Source: Dolomedes plantarius
Taxonomy: Eukaryota; Arthropoda; Arachnida; Araneae; Dolomedidae
Length of the DNA stretch: 64,000 bases
Reading direction: 5' to 3'
Assembly: GCA_907164885.2 (NCBI GenBank)
Contig: OU015491.1
Coordinates: forward strand, 115,803,288-115,867,287
The notes beneath the pieces are model-generated. The model saw only the letters and a list, made by a program, of their open reading frames with translations. It did no database searches and was not told the origin of the DNA. Of this stretch, positions 56,072 to 64,000 are shown one piece after another (position 1 is the first letter of the stretch; every line of letters starts with the position of its first letter). The position numbers and the translations under genes were made by a program.

Positions 56072-56672
56072 CAGGGGGCGGCTGAATGGACTATGAAAAT
56101 ACGAATGAAACAATTTACAGTAAAAAGATTAATGTTTTCGAAAATTACTAACAATCAAGTTTTTTTCACTAAGTTTTGAAAATAACATCCATCAGATGGC
56201 GCCCTTTATTTGCGATGCAATGCCCAAAACGTTCACTAGAGTTTTCCATCACTCTCATGGTCATCTCTGAGGGAATGGCGACAACTTCCACACGAATAGC
56301 GGGCTTACGGACTCGTCGCACTTTTTCAGGTGTTCTAATGTTCCGAGGATGTCTACTTAGTTTACTTGGCAATGCATACCACTTGCTCTCACGTTTGAAA
56401 CCCATCGTAGGATTGTTTTTCAGTTAGGAATGGCATCAGTTGGATAGAGCCTGAAGTACGCCCTAAATTCTCTCTGTGTCGTAGTTACAGAATCGTTGTT
56501 TTTAAAGAATGCCTCGATAACAAAACCATGACGCTCATTGGACCAACTCATGGTGTCTTCTGACAACTAGAAAACCCTCCCGAACCGTTGCCCCTTCCAG
56601 CGCCACCCTATCCCCAACCACCCCTTTACCATTGACCTTCAGAAATGTGGGAGTTCATTCTGCCGCACCCTA
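56072..56672 (-). mobile_element. mariner-like element, internally deleted
   Basis: Inverted ends share the AGGG.GCGGC.GAATG.ACT pattern and are flanked by TA (56070-56071 and 56673-56674). It carries a minus-strand transposase fossil. Confidence 0.65.
56169..56551 (-). pseudogene. mariner/DUF4817-type transposase fossil
   Basis: From ATG at 56551 the minus strand reads MSWSNERHGFVIEAFFKNND and continues to KTILRWVSNVRASG, a helix-turn-helix N-terminus known as DUF4817 in arthropod transposon proteins. An in-frame TGA precedes KTIL. After a frame change, HPRNIRTPEKVRRVRK follows, and the sequence jumps to the typical C-terminal end GRHLMDVIFKT before the stop at 56169. The DDE catalytic domain is missing. 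It is an internal-deletion remnant. Confidence 0.7.
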
Positions 56673-56674
56673 TA

Positions 56675-57640
56675 TCAACTGTTTATTAAAAAGATAGCGA
56701 TAAAAAAAACTCTTTAACTTTTGAATTATTTTAAACATCCTTTCTATATAAATAAATTCATTACTTCTCTAAATAAAATTCTATAATTAATGATAAAAGC
56801 AAATTTCTTTAAGTACTAACTCAAAACAAAAAACCATCGCATATGAATGAAACCTAATGCATATGAATCCTAAATTCACCATGAAAAGAATACTTATCTT
56901 TTGGTCTCAAATGACTTTGATATTGGATTCGTGTACCTGTGATGTACAATTGGCTTCTGGTTTATTATTCTACCTTACTTCTTCCGTAAAAATACTAAAA
57001 TATTTTCCTTGAGATACTTATCATGTACGGTACTACTCTTGTAAAACATATTCTTCGCACACCATTTAACCTACCGGCTAATAAATTCGCCATTTAAAGC
57101 ATTTTTTGAAAATATACGGACCATCTTTCATGCATGCCTGAAAACGAAAGAATTATGATCTTTCGTAGTAATAGAAACTTTATATTTTTAGATTTATGTT
57201 TTGTTTTTGTTTTTTACTACATTTCCAGAGCTTATGCTTCTATCATTTTTCTATTGAAAATTCGTAATTCTTAGAAAAGTAACTTTCGTTCTTTTTATAC
57301 ATCTGAAGTAAAAAGGACTTAAAATATTAGCAAACTGGACTCATTTTTCACATCACTGGATTAAAACAAAGCGACGTTAAATAAAGAAGGTAAGGAATGC
57401 AAGAGAAATACTTTTCCCAGAATGCTGAAGTAGTTTTAACATGCAAAAAAATATCAATGCTTAAATTTTTATTAAATTTTTATAAAAATTTCTGAAAACG
57501 CGATCTTTCGCATAATTTAATTGGAGAGAGGGGGAGAGAAAATTTGGATATCAAAAACTGCGAATAATATGCACTAAAGTAAGAAAAGAGCATTAAATAT
57601 TTTTAAATGTTGCTTACCTTTTGACAATTCATATTAATTA
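56675..57640. other. AT-rich non-coding DNA
   Basis: No gene recognised. Confidence 0.55.
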
Positions 57641-57652
57641 AACAATTAATTA

Positions 57653-57654
57653 AT

Positions 57655-57680
<26 letters not shown>
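57653..57680. repeat. (TA)n microsatellite
   Basis: Short TA run. Confidence 0.9.
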
Positions 57681-57685
<5 letters not shown>

Positions 57686-57689
57686 ATAA

Positions 57690-58030
57690 CCTTTCCTTAT
57701 CATTAATTTCGTATTAGCGCAAGCTAACAACGCCCCTCATTTCGACTTTGACCTGGATATTCCAAATTAATCTATTAGATTTTCCCCGAAGTCCACGTGC
57801 AGATAGGAAGCTTATATAACAGTTATATAACGCTAATGTTCCACGACATTCGAAGCCATCACCTCATATGACGTGCTTGGGTCAGGTGTCACTTTTAGGC
57901 CAATTAAAAACTTCAGCGCTCCTGTACTTGCACGTAAGTCTGGCGTCCCTTTGCGCCTTTTTTGTGCTCGCTTCCAAACCGATAACATGAAGTTTTGCGC
58001 TGCGGGGTTTTTTACCCTTTGTCCGTAATG
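57690..58030. promoter_or_regulatory. Promoter-like block with E-box and TATA
   Basis: CACGTG (57794-57799) lies 19 bp before TATATAA (57813-57819), the spacing seen in the LTR-like promoters of this window. No AATAAA follows at the expected distance. It may be a decayed LTR or a regulatory region. Confidence 0.3.
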
Positions 58031-58511
58031 CTCCGTACAAATTTAGTTGATGTATGCTCATTCGATATAAAAACTGTCAAGCAAAAAAGTATGCTGAATA
58101 AATATTTAAATATATAAATATAATAAATATGTGGCTGATCTCTCGTCTCTCTGGATTTGTTTGAAGTTGATTCTTCATCTCGCCTACCTCGATTCCATGA
58201 GTCAGCGTGACTACATCCATTTGCCAACCAACCCCATCGCCTGAAAATCTACGACTCCAGTAAAGTGCCCTGATTATGACGTGCTCAACCTTGGGGAGTC
58301 CATTCGTAAAAGTGAAACTGAACTGTACATGCTCCTAATCTGCAACACTGCCCAATTTGTGATGATCCTTTAATTTTTCATATCGTTTCTGATGTTGGAG
58401 TGCACCGAGCCTTCATTTCGCCTGCCCTTGTGCCATGACTACAGAATTGTCGGAAATATCCCGAGTTCACCGTTCCGTCTAGCATCGACCTGCCAAGATT
58501 TTTACACTTAT

Positions 58512-58513
58512 TT

Positions 58514-58567
<54 letters not shown>
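58512..58567. repeat. (CA)n(TA)n microsatellite
   Basis: CA run followed by TA run, directly before the LTR-like tandem unit. Confidence 0.95.
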
Positions 58568-58575
<8 letters not shown>

Positions 58576-59111
58576 AAACTAGTAATTTCTTAATTCAACA
58601 ATCTTAACATTTAAAAACTAGTAATTCCTCACTTTACTATTCCAAATTACAAACCCTTTTTTAATTCCTTGAAATAGGTAATTTCCCTTGGGCATTCGTG
58701 TTAAAATCCAAGAGATATTCTAAATTTTAGCATTGTCATCCCAGTAAAACTTATATAGAAATCCCATAGTAATAGCCTTTGTAACCCCAGGCAATATTAT
58801 TAAAGATGGCTGACTTTTTATTGAAAACGAAACTGACGTGGCGTGGGCAGAAAATTAAACGCTGTAGCGCATTTGTCACGCCTTTTCTTAACTTTTAACC
58901 AATTAAACCCTACTACGATCACATGACGAGATGAGGTTATATAAGGTTTGGGATCATGTACATGTAGCTTTTCTCATTTTGTAACGGTCTTGAGAAGACG
59001 TATTCGCCGTCTAATAAAATTTAATGCCGTAACTTGCCGCGTCGTTTTTTCGAGCCACGACTACTCTTCATTCATTGTAATGTACTGGACAACCCAAGGA
59101 AAGATATTCTA
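58567..59111 (+). mobile_element. LTR-like unit 1
   Basis: The first ~265 bp are nearly identical to unit 2 (59112-59375); the rest diverges. CCAAT (58899), CACATG (58920), TATATAA (58938) and AATAAA (59013) follow in order. The TATA-to-polyA segment is homologous to 3050-3130, which links this unit to the Ty3-type copy at the left end of the window. Confidence 0.6.
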
Positions 59112-59650
59112 TAATATTAAAAACTAGTAATTTCTTAATTCAACAATCTTAACATTTAAAAACTATTAATTCCTCACTTTACTATTCCAAATTACAACCC
59201 TTTTTTAATTCCTTGAAATAGGTAAATTTCCTTGGGCATTCGTGTTAAAATCCAAGAGATATTCTAAATTTTAGCATTGTCATCCCAGTAAAACTTATAT
59301 AGAAATTCCATAGTAATAGCCTTTGTAACCCCAGGCAATATTATTAAAGATGGCTGACTTTTTACCGAAATTAAGCTCGACGCGGCGTGGCTACCGAATT
59401 AGATCAGATCAGAGCATCAACAAATAACTTTTATCCAATCAAAATGTAAGTCACACCTCTGTGTCACGTGATGGAATGACTTTATAAAACTATCTGGTGT
59501 CTAAAATTAGACACACTCTGTAAGAATCGGTCTGTCATATAATCCCGGGCGGACGACTTGGAAAACTTAATAAAATGCTTTAGATTCAATTACGTATCTG
59601 TGGTTCCTGTGTCCGTTGGGAGTCTTTGCGGGAAAATGCTCGGTTTGTCA
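59112..59650 (+). mobile_element. LTR-like unit 2
   Basis: Repeats the start of unit 1, then carries CCAAT (59435), CACGTG (59465), TATAAAA (59483) and AATAAA (59569). The right boundary is not defined. Confidence 0.55.
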
Positions 59651-61920
59651 TCATGTGTATCGGCGACGTCATCCACTCTGGCCTGTTATTTGTTCCTCCA
59701 TGTCGCCGATGTTACAGGAAAGTCGGCAGAAATACCTTCCCATCAGACACAGGCAGTAATTTTTTTTCCGATTCAACCCGAGCGCAAACAACAGAATCAG
59801 AGTGTCCCGGTCTCCGCCATGTCTTAACAACATTCGTCTACGCTGGATAATTTCGGAGTTCCCGTCAGCCATGTGGTGTGGCGCGTTAGCTCCCAATGTC
59901 TTTCCGGCGAAATAAGCGGGAGTACATCGTAAAATTTTGTGCGCCTTCGACGCTCCTATTTTTTTTTCTCTCTTCTCTCGTCTTGCCGTGTGATGACCAG
60001 CAATTGCGGATTTAAATTCATCGTTCTTCTATCCGGATTTCAAAATGTGCTTTTTTTTTCTTGCCGTGTGACGACCAGTGACTGCGGATTTAAATTCTTC
60101 GCGAGTATCTTCAACAAGAGTGTGCGCGAAATCGAAAGTTAATTTCCAACCATGTTCTCCTTAGTGAAAAGCGTTCTATCGTGCGGTGTTTTGTCAAACA
60201 GCGTGATCATCTTTTCTTTTTTTTAAATAAAAATTTATTTTGTGTGTCTCACCAATGGTGCTTCAGAGAAGAGAAAATGTTCCTGCATCAGCAACTTATT
60301 CCAGCTTTTGGATTTGCAGAAAAATATGTATTAATCTGCGGTAAATCTTCACTAAAGTAAATTTATTTTGTTCCATATAATAAAATTCGGTCTTAAATCA
60401 ACATAAAATTAAAGGTAAGACAGATTGTCAATGAAATTTTAAAAGTTCTTAGAATGTTAAATGAAAATTTGTGTGTAATGTTTAAATATTGGGATTTTAA
60501 TGATATTGATACTCTGATACAATTAGAACAAATTTTAACGAAATTTAATAATGATTTTGCTTAATATAAATTTGATATAGTTAGTTATCTGGCTTCTGTA
60601 AACATGAATCGTATATATTTTTAAAATGTTTTCAGTTATTTTTAATCATGATGTACTTCTGTTTTCTCGTGCGTTATAAATTTGGTTTTGATTTTGGGGT
60701 TTGGTTTCAAGTGAAGGATTATAATTTAAGTTTTGTGTATTTAAATTTCATTGCTAGCCACATGAATATTTACTATATATAGAGATTATAAGATATTTGA
60801 ATTTAAAGAAATTTTTGAGACTTATATGTGATAAATTTATTATAAGTGTGTGTTTTTAGTGTAATTTTATAATATTTCTATGTTCTTTTTCTGATAATGA
60901 ATATTTTAGTGTTTTAAGATAATTAATGATTCTTGGTTGCGTTAAACTGAAATATTAAATGAGTAAAGTAATGTTACAAGTATCTAATTTTGCACGCAGT
61001 TCTGAATCGTCGCGGAGAAAAGAAAAAATAATAACGTAAATCATTTCCGTTTTCGAGCGCCGTTATATTACATTTCGAAGGTCGCCTCAGCAATAAATTT
61101 AAATGCTCAGCATTAGTTTTGTAAACACGATCACGAAAAGAGCCAAACTTGTTTTGATTCATTTAACTTGAGAGTTTTGCGGTTCTAAATCTAACATCAG
61201 ATGCCTGTGGTTTTGATTTTGGAAAATATCTGCAGGGATAACATAGTAATTTTCAGACATCAAGAAAATTTTATAATTTAAGTACTTTGACATATTACAT
61301 TTGATGTTGAAACCTCGTAAATTGTTCTACGAATTTAAGTAAAGGAGATTTCTGGAGGTTAGTCGACAGTTAAAATTCGTGTTACGATTTTCATAAACGG
61401 AACGTCTTTATAACATGACTTAGGGTGCCAAAAAACCACAATTGGAGAATTGAAAAAACCATTGTATGTTATATTTGGTTCATCCGCCCCAGAAAATTCT
61501 CGAAATAGAAATAATGAAGAATAATAAATAAATAGGAAAGATAATATTATAATGAGAAACATGTTTTAAGATATTAAATACAAATGATGAATATTTGGGA
61601 ACTTTACAGCGAGGATTCATACCAAAATGTGATATAAGAAAAGTAAAATTAATTTTGGTTTATCGATTTCATGATTAACTTAATAAAACTGAGATGTCTA
61701 TTGGTAAAAGATTATTATTTGTGATTATTATTTTGATTATTTGTGTCAATTAATAGAATAATAGTTTGAAATTTGAACATTAACCTTAAATTATGGCAAT
61801 TGATAGAGAATATTAAGGTATTATTATTATTATTATTATTATTATTGGTATTAGGAGTATTTTATTAGTGTGTGTTTAATACTTTCATATGTTGTGTATT
61901 TTGAATTCTATTGAATATAA
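59651..61920 (+). other. Probable decayed retroelement interior
   Basis: Lies between LTR-like units and the integrase end at 61921. 59651-60330 is less AT-rich and has a duplicated motif (59982-60023 and 60060-60101, both with cttgccgtgtga.gaccag). The rest is AT-rich without readable pol. An (ATT)n run is at 61821-61855. Confidence 0.4.
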
Positions 61921-62026
61921 AATTGATGGACCAAACTTTCACACTAAACGAGATTCTGAAATTGTCCATGCTTGCAGATTGAGATATTATAATGCACCAG
62001 AGAGCTTAAAACTACACCACGAATAA
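61921..62026 (+). pseudogene. Ty3-type integrase tail (copy 2)
   Basis: 35 codons ending in TAA at 62024-62026, matching the end of copy 1 (FHTKRDSEIVHACRLRYYN compared with FHTKQNSEIAHACKLRYYN). The rest of pol is gone. Confidence 0.75.
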
Positions 62027-64000
62027 TGACAAACAGTAGATCCATTTTTCTTTCTTTTCTATGTGATGCTTAACATCATTATATTTTTTTTTAAAATCGA
62101 TATAATTAATTATGTGTTGTCCTACTAAAGATATATAAAAAAAAAAAAAAAAAAAAACCTGTCTAACTTAAACTTTCTTCTTAAGAATACTATTATGTGT
62201 GAATTTTTTTTTTGGATCTCAATTTAAACACCGACTATGACAACTCTACTTCTTTAACCTTTCAGTAAATTTCCTATTTCTTGAAAAACACTTTCCTATC
62301 ACCCAACTCTACAAGCGCGTTGGATGTCGTCCCAACTGTTTAAGATCTTATTAATTTTTTTTACTATTTGTTTTTAATTCAACAACTCAGTCACTTAAAG
62401 TGCTGAAGACTATTTGCTTGAGTAATGACTAAAACAGGGCTGGGATGGCCACTCCTTTTGTCCTCCCATTTCTATATATTATACTCCCACAGGTATGACA
62501 ACTGCACCTTTTCCTTTTTCTCCATCTGTGTACTATGCAAGATGCTGTTTTCCAACGCAGTCATATTCTGTCGGAGATTTACGGTTAGTCCACTGTACGG
62601 CTAAAAGACTCTTCCTCCTTATTAGTCAGAGAACAATATGGAGAAAGAAAACCCACTTGTTACACAAACATAAACACAACCCTCACTGCTTAGAGGTAGA
62701 ATTAAAAAATTTGAAACTAAGAGTTTGGGTAACACACATACAACAGGGTACCTTCAACACAAAAAATTGGATATCCACGTAGAATTAAAATAAGTGTACA
62801 CAAATGAATAGTAAATAGATAATTTGAAAATAAAATGAAAAGTATTGAGAATAAATAAAGTTAGAATAATATGAATAAGAATAATTAAAGAATATTGAAT
62901 AGAATTTTGGAATGAATAAATGTTGTCGAAATAAAATGAATATAAGAAATGATGAAATGAGAATAATAAGAAATAAAAGTGGTATTGAAAAGAGATTTTT
63001 TTTTTGATAATAAGTAATATTGAAATAAAGCAGATAAGATATATTAAGAAAAAATAATGAGATAAATAAAGATACGAAAACTAGATAATGAGTGATATGT
63101 TTTGTAATTTTTATGTACAATTGATATATTTGAAATGTGATTTTATTAAATCTTGTGATTTTTATTGAAAGTGTGATTTTTATTATAAACTGTGATTTTT
63201 ATTATGTAACTAAAGGACTAATTTTCTTTATATGTAAACAAGTCAAGATAATGTGATGTTTATGTATTCTACGTTTGTGAAGCAGGAATGACACAGCACT
63301 AAAAAGACTGTGATTTTTTTTTAATTGGTGTATTTTCCTCAACATACTAATGACTGTGACAGGACTAAAAATGTTGCACAGATAAATCATTACAAGATAA
63401 GTTAATAAACTTTTTTGGACTCACTCCATAGTAGTGAACGTTGAGGAAGAAGTTTTGAATTTTTCATCCTGTTATCAAAGTCAACTTCATTTACTTAATT
63501 TTTGTTTGTTTTTGATATTTTTATTACTATGTTTCGTTATTCTGTATTATTCAAATCGAGATGATGGTAGATATTGTATTAAATGTATGTTTCCAGTGAA
63601 AATTTTTGGTAGTTTACAAATTTTTGGTTATGTTAATTGATTTTTTTTTGAGAATTTGTTGTGTGGGGACGGCCGCCCTGCTCAGCATTGTCTTCATTTG
63701 ATGATAAGTGCATATTTAAATTTAATTGTTTTTCACAGCAACAATATAAGAATTTATATAATTTACAATTTTCTATAATTGATCATTAATTTCTATAATT
63801 TTTTTTTTATTGTGTTCATAAATTAGTAAATCATTAGTGTATTTTTATGTATTCAAATTTGAAATGTGCTATGTCAGCTCATCACGTGATCTTTAAAAAA
63901 AAAAAAAAAAAAAGAAAACTTTTGCAATTTAACTTTAATTGAATTTGAAATGTTAACTTATTCCAAACTTTTTAATGCCCATTCTTCTCACTCATCTGAG
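62027..64000 (+). mobile_element. 3' region of Ty3-type element, copy 2
   Basis: Follows the same order of conserved blocks as 935-2750, ending at tcactcatctgag, compared with tcactcacctgggtgag at 2721-2737. It runs off the window end. Confidence 0.6.

Noticed and set aside
56176..56427. 83-codon plus-strand ORF
   Set aside because: Antisense to the mariner-like transposase fossil.
59558..59896. Overlapping ORFs on both strands
   Set aside because: Compete for one GC-richer block next to LTR-like sequence; no recognisable protein.
62785..63120. 111-codon minus-strand ORF rich in Ile, Leu, Phe and Tyr
   Set aside because: Composition follows A-rich antisense DNA of the retroelement 3' region; not a credible membrane protein.

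Overview
This window is AT-rich, intron-less animal DNA made almost entirely of transposable elements, their fossils, microsatellites and local tandem repeats. No host protein-coding gene could be supported. The BEL/Pao, Ty3, Tc1, hAT and piggyBac-type elements, together with many tRNA-derived SINEs, suggest an arthropod. An arachnid (spider-like) genome is my inference from the style of the Tc1 and SINE copies. No search was run.

Layout. 1-3300: a decayed Ty3-type integrase end, its long 3' region and an LTR-like promoter segment. A second diverged copy of the same 3' region fills 61921-64000, and related LTR-like promoters lie at 58567-59650. 5106-5990: a diverged tandem duplication. 6855-13076: a complete, young BEL/Pao retrotransposon with 5-bp target duplications, LTRs of 416/415 bp that differ by one base, gag, protease, RT, RNase H and integrase; its reading frame is cut by a few small lesions. 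13980-15305: a piggyBac-like non-autonomous element (TTAA ends) carrying a 216-bp tandem array. 16003-16773: a hAT remnant with 8-bp target duplications. 20916-22325 and 22348-23566: two Tc1 elements in opposite orientation, both inserted in one TA-rich microsatellite. 23612-23816 onward: SINEs.

24-49 kb is gene-free. It holds local tandem repeat families (about 346, 295, 122, 191, 565 and 290 bp units), several SINEs, a remarkable set of interleaved inverted repeats (31492-32718), palindromic MITE-like elements and a 187-bp insertion with 13-bp target duplications. Two stretches (24421-24720, 39160-39520) look like motif-dense non-coding DNA.

49.6-55.1 kb is a nested inverted structure around a minus-strand LTR retroelement that encodes Gag-like protein but no visible pol, with a Lys-tRNA-like primer site and a clear polypurine tract. 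55-57 kb contains a TIR element and a mariner-like fossil. The genes present are all element-encoded replication proteins. Only the BEL copy and the second Tc1 copy are close to intact.
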